A stretch of 64,000 nt of DNA, from positions 29,348 to 93,347 of the forward strand of contig SBGZ01000085.1 in the NCBI GenBank assembly GCA_006226415.1, in the 5' to 3' direction. The notes beneath the pieces are model-generated. The model saw nothing but the letters and a program-made list of their open reading frames with translations. It had not been told where the DNA came from and searched no databases. The translations under genes were made by a program, and so were the position numbers. Below are positions 8,949-18,882 of this stretch, piece by piece. The stretch is from Alphaproteobacteria bacterium (GTDB lineage: Bacteria > Pseudomonadota > Alphaproteobacteria > M2410). Within the stretch, counting starts at the first letter, position 1; each line of letters begins with the position of its first letter.

Positions 8949-10928
8949 ATGGCCGACAACAAAAAAGATAACCCGATCGAACCCTTCAAGCAGGCAATGA
9001 CCCTGACGGTGCGCTCGATTGCCGGAGACCCGGAACTGCCGGTGACCTTCGGCACCGAGCCCCCGGGCATTCGCGGCGGCCGCGTGCGCCTGCCCTTGCC
9101 CTCACGCACACTGCCGCCGGACGAAGTGGCTCTGGTGCGCGGCCACGGCGATGCCTATGCCTTGCGCCTGGCTCACCACAACGAAAAAATTCACAATTCC
9201 CATTTGCCTTCGGGCGAAAACGCCCGCCGCATTTACGAGGCCGCCGAGCAAGCGCGTGTAGAAGCCATTGGCGCCCGGCAGATGAAGGGCATGGAAAAGA
9301 ACCTGGCCCAGGTCGCCGAAAAACGCTGCAAGGACAGAGGCCTGGCCAATCTGACGGACATCCACGATGCACCCCTGGCCGATATCGTCGGGCTTTTTGT
9401 GCGAGAACAGCTCACAGGCGCCGAGCCACCGGAAAGCGCCCGCGCCCTTATGGACGCCTGGCGCCCGCTTATGGACCAAAAGGCGGGCAAAGACCTCAAT
9501 CTCCTGCTCGACAACATCGAGGATCAGGATGGATTTGCTGAGATCACCCGCGACATCATCGCCGATCTCGATTTGGGTGATGAATTGGGCGATGAGCGCA
9601 CCGATGAGGACAGCACCTCTGACGAAGCCGCCCCTGAACAAAACGAGCAGGGTGAAGAGGGCGATCAGGATCAACCCGATGGCGCCACCACCGAGCAGGT
9701 CGAATTTGCCGAAGGCGAAGGCGAAGAAGGCGAAGAGCAGATGGTCGAAATTGATACCGACCAGCTGCCCGATGATGTCGAGAGCGATGACTCTGCCGAC
9801 GGCATGCAGCCCTGGCATCCGGACCAGAACAGTGGGCGCCGCCGCAATGATGCCTATCGGGTCTATACCACCACCTATGATGAAACCATCAGCGCGGAAG
9901 ATCTTTGCGATGCGGAAGAACTGACGCGCCTGCGGCAGTACCTTGACCAGCAATTGCAGCAGATGCAGGGCGTGGTGGCACGTCTTGCCAACCGCCTGCA
10001 GCGCCGCCTGCTCGCCAAACAGAACCGCACCTGGGAGTTCGATCTGGAGGAAGGCATTCTTGATGCGGCGCGTCTCAGCCGTGTGGTCATCGACCCGACA
10101 TCGCCGCTCTCCTACAAAATCGAAAAGGATATGAATTTCCGCGATACGGTCGTCACGCTTCTGCTCGACAATTCCGGCTCCATGCGCGGCCGCCCCATCA
10201 CCGTTGCCGCCATGTGCGCCGATATCCTGGCGCGCACCCTGGAGCGCTGCAATGTGAAGGTCGAAATTCTGGGCTTTACCACCCGCGCCTGGAAAGGCGG
10301 ACAGTCGCGCGAGGCCTGGCTCGCCGCAGGCAAGCCCGCTGGCCCTGGCCGCCTCAATGATTTGCGCCACATCGTCTACAAAGGTGCGGACGCCCCCTGG
10401 CGCCGGGCGCGGCGCAATCTCGGACTGATGATGCGCGAAGGGCTTTTAAAGGAAAACATCGACGGTGAAGCCCTCCTCTGGGCCCACAACCGTCTGCTTG
10501 GACGCCAGGAACAGCGCCGCATTCTCATGGTCATATCAGATGGGGCGCCGGTGGACGATTCCACCCTCTCCGTCAACGCCGGGAACTATCTGGAAAAGCA
10601 TCTGCGCGAGGTGATCGACTATGTCGAGACCAAATCACCCGTCGAACTTCTCGCGATCGGCATCGGCCACGATGTAACCCGTTATTACCGCCGCGCGGTG
10701 ACAATTGTCGATGCTGAACAGCTCGGCGGCGCCATGACGGACAAGCTCGCCGAGCTTTTTGACGAAGACACCGGCGCCAACATTCGCGCCGATGCCCGGC
10801 AGCTCCGAGAGGTCGCCGAAGCCACCCGTCCTCCATCTGGCGAGGACATGAAGGCCATGACACGCGCGGCGCTGCAAACCGTCAAGGGCGTCGCGGCGCC
10901 GGACGCCAAGCCTGTTGGGCGCGGTTAA
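8949..10928 (+). CDS. cobT: Cobaltochelatase subunit CobT (vWA domain)
   Basis: A 659-residue partner of CobS. It has an N-terminal helical region, a long acidic Glu/Asp/Gln-rich linker (about 200-280), and a C-terminal von Willebrand A domain. The MIDAS motif is DNSGSM near residue 405, followed by [39 protein letters not shown] and [14 protein letters not shown], all typical of CobT. The acidic linker is characteristic of Mg/Co-chelatase D-type subunits. The stop overlaps the convergent dienelactone hydrolase gene by four bases. Confidence 0.95.
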   Translation: MADNKKDNPIEPFKQAMTLTVRSIAGDPELPVTFGTEPPGIRGGRVRLPLPSRTLPPDEVALVRGHGDAYALRLAHHNEKIHNSHLPSGENARRIYEAAEQARVEAIGARQMKGMEKNLAQVAEKRCKDRGLANLTDIHDAPLADIVGLFVREQLTGAEPPESARALMDAWRPLMDQKAGKDLNLLLDNIEDQDGFAEITRDIIADLDLGDELGDERTDEDSTSDEAAPEQNEQGEEGDQDQPDGATTEQVEFAEGEGEEGEEQMVEIDTDQLPDDVESDDSADGMQPWHPDQNSGRRRNDAYRVYTTTYDETISAEDLCDAEELTRLRQYLDQQLQQMQGVVARLANRLQRRLLAKQNRTWEFDLEEGILDAARLSRVVIDPTSPLSYKIEKDMNFRDTVVTLLLDNSGSMRGRPITVAAMCADILARTLERCNVKVEILGFTTRAWKGGQSREAWLAAGKPAGPGRLNDLRHIVYKGADAPWRRARRNLGLMMREGLLKENIDGEALLWAHNRLLGRQEQRRILMVISDGAPVDDSTLSVNAGNYLEKHLREVIDYVETKSPVELLAIGIGHDVTRYYRRAVTIVDAEQLGGAMTDKLAELFDEDTGANIRADARQLREVAEATRPPSGEDMKAMTRAALQTVKGVAAPDAKPVGRG

Positions 10929-11710
10929 CCCAGATGCGCCTTTAAGAACTCTGTCGTACGCGTCCAGGCGAGCGCCGCATCTTCCTCGTCGTACCGCGCC
11001 GTGGTCGGATTGGCGAAGGCATGATCGGCATTGTAGCTGTAGATTTCAGCCGCCTTGCCCGCCTCTGCCAGAGCCGCCTGAAAGCCGCTCACCATCTCTT
11101 CATTGATGTAAGTATCTCTCGACCCAAAGTGCCCCAGCACGGGTCCTTTAAGCGCAGAAAGCTCCTCAGCGCTCTTGGCCACATTGCCGTAGTAGATCAC
11201 GGTGGCATCCACTGGGGTCGCCAGACTGGCGCCCAGCGACCACCCGCCGCCAAAACACCAGCCGCACGTGCCGATTTTGCCGGTCGAGCTTTCCTGCGTC
11301 TTCAGCCAATCGGCCCAGCCAACCAAAGTTTCCGTGGCCTCCTCGGGCTTAACCTGCCCCATGGTGTAGCCGGCATCCGCGGATGTCGTGGCCACCACGC
11401 CGTTGTAGAGGTCACAGGCAAGCGTCAGATAGCCCAGCTTCGCAAACGCGGCCGCCATGGTCTTGATCTGATCATTGAGCCCCCACCACTCATGAATGAT
11501 GAGCATCGTCGCCACCGGATGGGCCTGTGGCCGTGCCAGGGCGCCTTTGACCACCCTTCCGGAGCCGAGCTCCAGGCTAACCTCGTCAAGGGTCGCCGCC
11601 ACGTCTTGCGCCAGCGACGGGGAGCCCAAAAGTGTCGCAAGCGGCAAGGATGCCAAACCTTGAGAAACCTGCCGACGCGTGGGCGAAAGAGTTGAAACTA
11701 TCCTGTCCAT
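10925..11710 (-). CDS. Dienelactone hydrolase family protein with Tat-type signal
   Basis: This 261-residue alpha/beta hydrolase has the Cys nucleophile elbow GWCFGGG, an acid in [10 protein letters not shown] and a catalytic His in NADHAFANP. That is the Cys-Asp-His triad of dienelactone hydrolases (carboxymethylenebutenolidase family). The N-terminus ([27 protein letters not shown]) has twin arginines followed by a hydrophobic stretch and an A-Q cleavage region, so export to the periplasm by Tat is likely. Some family members act on unrelated esters, and no chlorocatechol genes are nearby, so the substrate is open. Confidence 0.85.
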   Translation of the reverse strand: MDRIVSTLSPTRRQVSQGLASLPLATLLGSPSLAQDVAATLDEVSLELGSGRVVKGALARPQAHPVATMLIIHEWWGLNDQIKTMAAAFAKLGYLTLACDLYNGVVATTSADAGYTMGQVKPEEATETLVGWADWLKTQESSTGKIGTCGWCFGGGWSLGASLATPVDATVIYYGNVAKSAEELSALKGPVLGHFGSRDTYINEEMVSGFQAALAEAGKAAEIYSYNADHAFANPTTARYDEEDAALAWTRTTEFLKAHLG

Positions 11711-11805
11711 GAGAATTGCGCCTCCAATGATATCTTGCCAATGCCCTCAAACTAACACAGTTTGGCTCTCAAATGCGGGTTTAGGTGCAAGAGAGGAGTA
11801 AACTC

Positions 11806-12843
11806 ATGGCGAACAGGAAGCCGTCATTCGCAGCCATTTTTACCGCGCTGACAGCGCTCCTTTTGGCGGGTCCAGCCGGCGCGGCGGAACCACCCTCGCC
11901 ATTTGCTATTTCATCTTCGTCCACACCCGTCCCCATGACCAGCGAAGACCCGGACGAAAACCGCATCGGCGCGCTGATCTATCAGGGCGGCGTGGAGATC
12001 CAATCCCCCAACGACAATTTTGGCGGCCTGTCGGGCCTACTGGTGTCGCCGGATTTGACACGGTTTTTGGCCGTTACCGATAAAGGTGCCTGGGTAAGCG
12101 GTCAGATCGTCATCGAGCGCGGCAAACTGAAAGCGGTGCGGAATTTGGAGCTTGCCAGCATATTGGACAAAGATGGCGAACCCCTGCTCGGCAAAAAGAA
12201 GAAGGGAGACGCCGAATCCCTGACCGGCAATTGGCCGGAAGGAGCGCCCGCCCCCTCCAAGGTCTTTGTCTCCTTTGAACAAAATCACCGGATAGAAGAA
12301 TATAATTTCGGCGAAGCGGGATTTAAGGCCCGACCAAAGCCGCGGCCGCTGCCCAAGAAAGTCAGCAAGGCCAGTCACAACTCCGGCCTGGAATCGGTTG
12401 AATGGGATGGGACAGAGGACGAAAACCTGCTCGCCTTTGTCGAAGAACCGTTTAAAGACAAGGACACGATTGCTGGGTGGTTTATTGGAAAAACCGATGC
12501 CTTCTCTTTAAAACTGATCCCGCATGGATCCTACAAGATGACGGATCTTGGACGTTTGCCAAACGGGGATTACCTGACATTGGAGCGGCGGTTTTCACCG
12601 CTGGGCGGCGTCGGCGCGGAAATACGCCGCTTGCCAGCCTCCTCAATCACAAAAGACGCCCGTTTGGACGGAGAGGTTCTGGCCCAACTCGCCCCGCCCC
12701 TTACTGTGGACAATATGGAAGGCATGTCTGTTCGTCTGGATCAAGAAGGACGTACACTGATCTTCATCGTGTCAGATGACAACTTCAACCCGCTCCAAAG
12801 AACCATCCTTCTGATGTATGAACTAAAGTCCGATACGCCTTAA
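11806..12843 (+). CDS. Exported esterase-like protein of the phytase-like family
   Basis: 345 residues with a Sec signal peptide (hydrophobic 11-24, AGAAE cleavage). The mature region matches the 'esterase-like activity of phytase' beta-propeller family: GGLSGLLVSPDLTRFLAVTDKG near the start, then an NSGLESVEWDG segment, LPNGDYLTLERRFSPLGG, and VDNMEGMSVRLDQEGRTLIFIVSDDNF at the end. The start at ATG 11806 has a GAGAGGAG ribosome site 7 bases upstream; an upstream GTG at 11785 is less likely. Its 3' end overlaps the convergent transporter gene by four bases. The substrate is unknown. Confidence 0.85.
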   Translation: MANRKPSFAAIFTALTALLLAGPAGAAEPPSPFAISSSSTPVPMTSEDPDENRIGALIYQGGVEIQSPNDNFGGLSGLLVSPDLTRFLAVTDKGAWVSGQIVIERGKLKAVRNLELASILDKDGEPLLGKKKKGDAESLTGNWPEGAPAPSKVFVSFEQNHRIEEYNFGEAGFKARPKPRPLPKKVSKASHNSGLESVEWDGTEDENLLAFVEEPFKDKDTIAGWFIGKTDAFSLKLIPHGSYKMTDLGRLPNGDYLTLERRFSPLGGVGAEIRRLPASSITKDARLDGEVLAQLAPPLTVDNMEGMSVRLDQEGRTLIFIVSDDNFNPLQRTILLMYELKSDTP

Positions 12844-13529
12844 GCGCCCCCATAACCGGGCAACGGCTTCACGGAACGGCGCATCAGTTGATAGGGTACC
12901 AACAACAAGATCGCCTCAACTGATTTGATCACAAAATCCATGGCTAAGGTTGGCATCCATTCTCGGCCCAACCCCCAATTGGCCACCACGTGGAAAATGA
13001 CCACATAAAAGACGCTCGCCCAGATCACAGAGATCAAGGGTGCGCCCCACCAGGTGCGCCCGCGTGTTTTGTCAAACACAGATACCAACATAACCTGCGC
13101 AACACCGAAAGCGCCAAGAAAGGCCACAGACGTTTGCATCGGCGGGAACGGATTATCGTTTTGCCAGCTGCCAAACTGCGCCATAAAGAAAAGCGTGAAG
13201 GCCCCGAGCAGCACCCAGGTCGCCGCCACCTGTGTATAGGCATAAAGGGCGCCATATTTGCGATTGGTCATATTGATGACGAAGAAGCTGAGCGGCAGCA
13301 TCAAATGACCCACTGTGAGCCATGCACTGGGGTTCCAGGCCGCCAATTGCGGCGGAAAGATATCCAGAAAAACAACCGCGTCCCGGGTCATCAAAAAAGT
13401 CAAAATCAGTGTCACAAAAAGAACGGACACCGGCAAAATGAGCCGCAACACGCCGCGGACAATCCACCAGATCCGCTTGGCCAGTTCTTCCCTTGGGGCC
13501 TCAAAGGGCTGCGCAATAACCGAATGCAT
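12840..13529 (-). CDS. VUT family membrane protein, probable queuosine-precursor-type transporter
   Basis: A 229-residue integral membrane protein with about six hydrophobic segments. The INMTNRKYGALYAY segment matches the FLxxDLTNRxYG signature of the VUT/YhhQ family, which takes up 7-cyano-7-deazaguanine. The start at ATG 13529 is preferred because a GGGAGAG ribosome site lies 7 bases upstream; the frame is open further up but looks non-coding. The family assignment rests on a short motif and on hydropathy, so confidence is moderate; other membrane proteins share a similar profile. Confidence 0.62.
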   Translation of the reverse strand: MHSVIAQPFEAPREELAKRIWWIVRGVLRLILPVSVLFVTLILTFLMTRDAVVFLDIFPPQLAAWNPSAWLTVGHLMLPLSFFVINMTNRKYGALYAYTQVAATWVLLGAFTLFFMAQFGSWQNDNPFPPMQTSVAFLGAFGVAQVMLVSVFDKTRGRTWWGAPLISVIWASVFYVVIFHVVANWGLGREWMPTLAMDFVIKSVEAILLLVPYQLMRRSVKPLPGYGGA

Positions 13530-13720
13530 GTCTTTACTCTCCCAACTCGACGCATGGCTTAAACTCGCGCCACATCCCTGCAGATGTTGTGCCAACCCCT
13601 GATGGACCAAAGTAAGACAAGATCGGGCCTGATTAACCTTAGGACCAGGGTTCTGGAGCAAGGCAGTATAGATCAATCCTGAGACAGGGTTAATGGCCAG
13701 GCGTGCCTTTTGCCATAACC

Positions 13721-13760
13721 AAAACAACAAACGCGCCTTCCTTTTCAGAAAGACGCGCGT
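13721..13760 (-). terminator. Possible terminator of rpmB
   Basis: On the minus strand an ACGCGC/GCGCGT outer stem with an imperfect CTTTC/AAAGG inner part is followed by TTGTTGTTTT. It is 28 bases past the rpmB stop. The stem is imperfect and the T-run is broken, so this is a weak call. Confidence 0.4.
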
Positions 13761-13787
13761 CGCAATTTAAAGCCGAGTGGCGATTGG

Positions 13788-14093
13788 TTAGCTGGCTGCC
13801 TGAGCAGTGGCTGCCTGAGCGGCCTTGGCAATCTGCCGCTTCACACGGCGTGCCTTCAAGGAGAGCTGCTCGTCACGCGCTTTCAGCATGAAGGCATCAA
13901 GGCCCCCTTTGTGATCCACGGAACGAAGTGCCGCCGCGCTCACCTTGAACTTGAACTCGCGACCCAGCGAATCGCTGATCAAAGTCACGTTGCACAGGTT
14001 CGGCCGGAAGGTCCGGCGCGTCCGGTTTTTGGCGTGGCTTACATTGTTGCCAGTTATGACGCCTTTTCCTGTCAGGTCACACCGCCGAGCCAT
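13788..14093 (-). CDS. rpmB: 50S ribosomal protein L28
   Basis: A 101-residue basic protein with the L28 signature: [23 protein letters not shown] at the start (only partly quoted here), [11 protein letters not shown], and [19 protein letters not shown]. It is part of the large ribosomal subunit. The start at ATG 14093 follows a GAGGATAGAG ribosome site; the frame is open upstream but matches nothing. The C-terminus is the Ala/Gln-rich tail seen in alphaproteobacterial L28. A good sigma-70-type promoter precedes it. Confidence 0.96.
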   Translation of the reverse strand: MARRCDLTGKGVITGNNVSHAKNRTRRTFRPNLCNVTLISDSLGREFKFKVSAAALRSVDHKGGLDAFMLKARDEQLSLKARRVKRQIAKAAQAATAQAAS

Positions 14094-14180
14094 CTCTCTA
14101 TCCTCACAAAATCTTTCAATTATCAGGGAACCCGTAAGAAAACGTGTTCCGGGCCTTTTTGGGCCTAAAATGAGCGCGCA

Positions 14181-14209
14181 GCTATAAGGCCGCGCGCCCA
14201 AAAGGTCAA
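14181..14209 (-). promoter_or_regulatory. Sigma-70-type promoter of rpmB
   Basis: On the minus strand TTGACC (complement of 14204-14209) is separated by exactly 17 bases from TATAGC (complement of 14181-14186). Transcription would start near 14174, giving a leader of about 80 bases before the rpmB start codon. Confidence 0.6.
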
Positions 14210-14389
14210 GCGTTCCCAGGCAAAATCCGTGAAAATATGCACCAAGCCTGCACCGGGGGGTATCTGCGAGGGAGCCACCTGCCCAATTCCTCAAGGATTT
14301 CGCCATATTTCGATCACACTAGCCCTGGAAGACTAAGCCGTGATATTGGTGACCTCTTGAAACGGGGTTGGTGGAGTAAAGGGCCAAAT

Positions 14390-15373
14390 ATGTACAGATT
14401 ATTGGCAAAATTTGTGGGGATTTCTGCGGCGCTCATGATGTTGATGAGCCTGCCGGCCTCAGCAAAGACCAAAGATGAAAAGCTGGCGGAGGCCGCCAAG
14501 GCAGCCGAATTGGCCGGGGAAATGACAGCGCTCCTCTATGAGCCCGCCTTTCCAAGAGGCGAGGACCCCGACACCACCTTTGACATCGAATATGTGGTCT
14601 ATTGGGGAGGCTTCCACCTCGCAACCCTCGAATTCATAGGCTCTGTGCGCGGGAACGAGTACCAGATTCGCACCCTTATTGAGACCGAAGGGGTAGCCGA
14701 CGCCCTCTTGAAATCCAAAGCCGACATCGGCTCAAAGGGGGATCTGGAAGGAAGCCTGGTGCGCCCAGTCCTCTTCAACTCGGACATCACCGATTCCAAC
14801 CGGCGCCAGCTGGTCTCTTTGACCTACAACGACAATGTGCCCGGCGAAGTCCTGTCTTTCCCGGAATATAATCTGGACCGCTTCCCCGTGGATGCGGAGC
14901 TTAAACCCGATACCGTCGACCCCATTAGCGCCATCATGTTCATCCTGGCTGGATCAGCTGTTACGCCAGACAATCCCTGCGGCGGCAAAATTCCGATTTT
15001 TGATGGCCGCCGCCGCTTTGACATGTCTCTGGAATATATCAAGCGCGATACGGTTTCGACAGGCCGCAAGGGCGCCTACAAGGGCGAGGCGCTCAAGTGC
15101 TGGGTCGGCTACAAGAAGATCGCTGGCTTTAAACCCGCCAAAACAGCCCACCAGGCCCGCAAGGAAGCCGCGGCCAAGAGCAACTGGCCAGATGTCTACA
15201 TGTGGCTTGCCCCCCATGACAGCTCGCTCCTGGTGCCTGTCCGCATCCAGGCGGAGAACAATCTGGGCGCCTTTATCGCTCGGGCCGTTAAAATGGACAT
15301 TACCACCCGCACAGAACTGGCGGGCGGCTCCGGGGCACCCTTTGCCCCCATGCCCGAGGCCGATGTTCGATAA
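14390..15373 (+). CDS. DUF3108 domain-containing exported protein
   Basis: 327 residues with a Sec signal peptide (MYRLLAKFVGISAALMMLM, ending LPASA-K). The mature part has the DUF3108 features: FDIEYVVYWGGFHLATLEF near 70-90, a YQIRTLIETEGVADAL segment, and then VDPISAIMFILAG and GGKIPIFDGRRRFDM. DUF3108 proteins are periplasmic beta-rich proteins of unknown function, often next to rpmB in alphaproteobacteria as here. The start at 14390 gives the signal peptide directly; the open frame extending back to 14237 does not look coding. Confidence 0.85.
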   Translation: MYRLLAKFVGISAALMMLMSLPASAKTKDEKLAEAAKAAELAGEMTALLYEPAFPRGEDPDTTFDIEYVVYWGGFHLATLEFIGSVRGNEYQIRTLIETEGVADALLKSKADIGSKGDLEGSLVRPVLFNSDITDSNRRQLVSLTYNDNVPGEVLSFPEYNLDRFPVDAELKPDTVDPISAIMFILAGSAVTPDNPCGGKIPIFDGRRRFDMSLEYIKRDTVSTGRKGAYKGEALKCWVGYKKIAGFKPAKTAHQARKEAAAKSNWPDVYMWLAPHDSSLLVPVRIQAENNLGAFIARAVKMDITTRTELAGGSGAPFAPMPEADVR

Positions 15374-15641
15374 TCCGGCCTCAAAGCCCGGTTATGTCAT
15401 CAGCCTATGCGCCTGACACATGGGCACTTGCGGCCCGTGCGGACCAAGCCACCACATTTTGTGCGTGAACAAAGCGGAAAAATGCGCATTTTAGTGATTC
15501 GTTCCCGGTTCAGTCCATTTCTGTTCCGAAGTGTTAACTGGTCGTATACGCTCGAGCTATGATAGGCAGACTAATGCCTCAATTTCCTGTCGGGCCGACG
15601 GCCTGTATTCGACAAAAACCCTCTGAAAACTGCCGCTTTTA

Positions 15642-18440
15642 ATGTCCAATCCCCGCCTCCGCAGCCAGCGTCCGGACAAGGACCAGACCAGCCGTCTGAC
15701 CGCCGTCCTCGGACCCACCAATACCGGCAAGACCCATCTGGCGGTTGAGCGCATGATGGGCCATGCCTCCGGCATGATCGGTCTGCCCCTGAGGCTGCTG
15801 GCCCGTGAGATCTATGATCGGATCAAAAAGGAAAAGGGTGCGCGCGAAGTCGCCCTCATCACCGGCGAAGAAAAGATCCTGCCCGCAAATGCCCGCTATT
15901 TTGTCTGCACCGTGGAGGCCATGCCGCTGGAGCGTCAGGTGAGCTTTCTCGCCATCGACGAAATTCAGCTCTGCGCCGATCCCGAACGCGGCCATGTTTT
16001 CACAGATCGGCTTTTGCATGCCCGCGGTGAATTTGAAACCATGTTTTTGGGATCAGAAACCATGCGTCCGCGCTTAAACGCGCTTTTCGACGACATTGCG
16101 TTTCTCGAACGTCCCCGTTTTTCGCACCTGACCTATGCCGGATCCAAAAAGATTTCGCGGCTGCCCAGACGCTCAGCCGTCGTCGGGTTTTCAACCGACA
16201 ATGTCTATTCCATCGCCGAACTCATTCGCCGCCAGCGCGGCGGGGCAGCGGTCGTCATGGGCGCCCTGTCACCGCGCACCCGCAACGCTCAGGTCGAACT
16301 CTATCAATCCGGCGAAGTTGACTTCATGGTCGCCACCGATGCAATCGGCATGGGGCTCAACATGGACGTGGATCACGTCGCCCTGGCCGGTCTTGAGAAA
16401 TTTGACGGCCGCGTTTTTAGGTCTCTTCGGGCCTCTGAGCTGGCCCAGATTGCTGGCCGCGCAGGGCGCTATCTGCGCGACGGCACCTTTGGCACCACCG
16501 GCGACGCGCCGCTTCTGGATGACGAGATCATCGACAAGATTGAAAATCATATGTTTGAGCCGGTGCGCGCCCTCCAGTGGCGCAACCGGGTGCTTAATTT
16601 CGCGACCATTGAAAGCCTCATCCAGAGCCTCGAGACAGCGCCAACGCTCAAAGGGCTGACCCGCGCCCGCGACGCCGATGACTTGAAGGCCCTGCGCAGT
16701 CTCTCGCTCAATCCCGATATTCGCGGCCAGGCCGGGGGGCCAGCTGCCATCCGCACCCTCTGGGACGTTTGTCAGGTGCCCGATTTTCGCAAGACCATGC
16801 ACGACGAGCACTCCCGCCTGCTCGGCCAGATATTCACCCACCTCATGGGCCACCACGGGGTGATCGATGAAGACTGGATCGCCGCCCAAATTGACCGTCT
16901 GGACAAAACCGAGGGCGACATTGACACCCTCTCAACCCGTATTGCCCATGTGCGTACCTGGACCTTCGTCTCAAATCGGCGCGGATGGCTGGGTGATGCT
17001 ATATATTGGCAGGAGCGCACGCGTGCGATAGAAGACAAGCTCTCAGACGCGCTTCACGAACGTTTGACCCAAAGATTTATTGACCGCCGCACCTCTATTT
17101 TGATGCGGCGCCTAAAAGATGAGGACATTTTGACAACTGAGATTTCAGCAAACGGCGACGTCACCGTGGAAGGGGAATATGTGGGCCGCCTGGCAGGGTT
17201 CCGCTTCCAGATGGACCCCCGTGTCACCTCATCAAGTGCCCTTGAGGGAAAGGCGCTGAGAGCCGCAGCCACCAAGGCACTGGAGCCAGAAATCAACCTG
17301 CGGGCAATGCGCCTGGCAAGCGCCGAAGATGGTGCCATTGAGCTTAAGAACGATGGAACACTCTGGTGGGAAGAAGCCCAGATTGCCCGCCTGACCGCCG
17401 GCAATGACGCCACCCGCCCGACCGTGGAGCTGATCAGCGACGCCCTTATGCCCGCCGCAACCCGCAGCCAACTCACTGATCGTCTGTCGGCCTGGCTAAA
17501 GGTTCACACCGAAACGATCCTCTCCGCGCTCTTTGACCTTGAAACCGCGGTCAATGCACGCCCGGAAGGCGAGGCGCCGCTCTCAGGCCTGGCACGCGGC
17601 ATTGGCTTTCAGCTTTTTGAAGGATTGGGGTTTTTGAACCGCGCCAATGTTCAAGAGGATATTCGCGCCCTGGATCAAACCGCGCGCAGTCAATTGCGCA
17701 AACTCGGTGTCCGGTTTGGTGAGTTTTCAGTTTTCATGCCGGCCCTGCTTAAACCGGCTCCCGCCAAATTGCTGGTGGTCTTGCAGCATGTTTTCGCCGG
17801 CAAACAGGAAGATGGCCATTTTTGCGAGCCCATGCCCGCCGGCCTCACCTCACAGCCCGCAGAAGCTACAAAGCCCCACAGCTATTACAATGCTGCCGGC
17901 TTTCGCCGATGCGGCAAGCGTGCGGTACGCATTGACATGCTGGAACGCCTCGCGCTTTTGATCCGTGAGCAAAAGGATGCGCAAAGCAGCGCCTGGAAAA
18001 AAGCCGAAGGAACCAACAAGCCTTTCTTCACTTTTCCTTACTTCCAGGACAAAGTCCGCCCTTATTGGCCGCGCGGCGCATTTGAGATAACTCCAGATAT
18101 GATGTCCCTGGTGGGATGCTCGGGCGAAGAGTTCGAGGAAATTCTGCGCGCCCTCAAATACCGTCCCATGACCCTAAGGGTCAAAGATGGCGAAGATCTG
18201 AAGCTGTGGCGTCTCCCACCGCCCACGGCGCCGGGCCGCAAAGCCCCCCACGGGGAAAAGCGTACGCCCAAGGGCAAAAGCGGCGCACAGGACCGCAAGG
18301 CTGATAAACCCAAGCGCCAAAGCAAGGGGCCAAAGTCAAATACGCGTCCTCAAAAGCACACAGCGCAGCCGCGCAAAAAACCACCACAAAAAGTGGACCC
18401 GGATTCGCCCTTCGCGGTTCTTCAAAACCTTAAAAAGTAA
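15642..18440 (+). CDS. Suv3-like/MgpS-type superfamily 2 helicase
   Basis: A 932-residue ATP-dependent RNA or DNA helicase related to mitochondrial Suv3. Walker A is GPTNTGKT (24-31), motif II is DEIQ (106-109), motif III-like GSETM follows, and motifs V/VI are in ATDAIGMGLNMDVDHV and QIAGRAGRY. A C-terminal helical region follows. The last 80 residues are strongly basic and Pro-rich (KxPKRQSKGPKS-type repeats), probably for nucleic-acid contact. The neighbour encoding an S4 RNA-binding protein starts at the last base of its stop, so they are coupled. RNA turnover or ribosome handling is likely but not shown. Confidence 0.9.
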   Translation: MSNPRLRSQRPDKDQTSRLTAVLGPTNTGKTHLAVERMMGHASGMIGLPLRLLAREIYDRIKKEKGAREVALITGEEKILPANARYFVCTVEAMPLERQVSFLAIDEIQLCADPERGHVFTDRLLHARGEFETMFLGSETMRPRLNALFDDIAFLERPRFSHLTYAGSKKISRLPRRSAVVGFSTDNVYSIAELIRRQRGGAAVVMGALSPRTRNAQVELYQSGEVDFMVATDAIGMGLNMDVDHVALAGLEKFDGRVFRSLRASELAQIAGRAGRYLRDGTFGTTGDAPLLDDEIIDKIENHMFEPVRALQWRNRVLNFATIESLIQSLETAPTLKGLTRARDADDLKALRSLSLNPDIRGQAGGPAAIRTLWDVCQVPDFRKTMHDEHSRLLGQIFTHLMGHHGVIDEDWIAAQIDRLDKTEGDIDTLSTRIAHVRTWTFVSNRRGWLGDAIYWQERTRAIEDKLSDALHERLTQRFIDRRTSILMRRLKDEDILTTEISANGDVTVEGEYVGRLAGFRFQMDPRVTSSSALEGKALRAAATKALEPEINLRAMRLASAEDGAIELKNDGTLWWEEAQIARLTAGNDATRPTVELISDALMPAATRSQLTDRLSAWLKVHTETILSALFDLETAVNARPEGEAPLSGLARGIGFQLFEGLGFLNRANVQEDIRALDQTARSQLRKLGVRFGEFSVFMPALLKPAPAKLLVVLQHVFAGKQEDGHFCEPMPAGLTSQPAEATKPHSYYNAAGFRRCGKRAVRIDMLERLALLIREQKDAQSSAWKKAEGTNKPFFTFPYFQDKVRPYWPRGAFEITPDMMSLVGCSGEEFEEILRALKYRPMTLRVKDGEDLKLWRLPPPTAPGRKAPHGEKRTPKGKSGAQDRKADKPKRQSKGPKSNTRPQKHTAQPRKKPPQKVDPDSPFAVLQNLKK

Positions 18441-18850
18441 TGCCCGTCCAGGATACCCCTCTCGAGCAGCGCATCGACAAATGGCTTTGGTACGTGCGCC
18501 TTTTCAAGAGCCGTTCCCTGGCGGCAAAATTTGTCGAGACCGGAAAGCTGAGGCTATCGCGGGGGCCACGCCGGGATAAACTCTCTAAGCCAAGTCAGAC
18601 AATTATCGTCGGCGACATCCTCACCTTTACCCTGCACGAAAGGGTTCGAGTGATCGAGGTCATCTCGACCGGACAGCGCCGCGGCCCCGCCAGTGAAGCA
18701 CAAACGCTCTACAAAGATCTCTCGCCGCCCCCGCCGCCGAAAGACCCGCAGACAAATTCCAAAACACCATCGCGCGCACCTGGTGAGGGCAGACCTACAA
18801 AGAAAGATCGCCGCGCCCTTGACCGCCTGAAACATTCGGGCGAAGGATAG
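18440..18850 (+). CDS. S4-domain RNA-binding protein (Hsp15-like)
   Basis: 136 residues with an N-terminal S4 domain: QRIDKWLWYVRLFKSRSLA, then FVETGKLRL and VGDILTFTLHERVRVIEV (about 8-75). This is close to Hsp15, which binds stalled 50S subunits carrying nascent chains. The C-terminal half is a basic, Pro-rich, probably disordered tail. Its ATG shares one base with the helicase stop (TAATG), indicating coupled translation and a related RNA role. Confidence 0.9.
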   Translation: MPVQDTPLEQRIDKWLWYVRLFKSRSLAAKFVETGKLRLSRGPRRDKLSKPSQTIIVGDILTFTLHERVRVIEVISTGQRRGPASEAQTLYKDLSPPPPPKDPQTNSKTPSRAPGEGRPTKKDRRALDRLKHSGEG

Positions 18851-18882
18851 GTTTCAGATTTTACCTCAAGTGAGCTTTTACG

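Noticed and set aside
9102-10370. A 422-codon open frame antisense to cobT
   Set aside because: CobT has the MIDAS and other motifs on the plus strand; the antisense product is low-complexity and matches no family.
15392-15466. 24-codon open frame after the DUF3108 gene
   Set aside because: No ribosome site, no hydrophobic or conserved pattern; probably chance.
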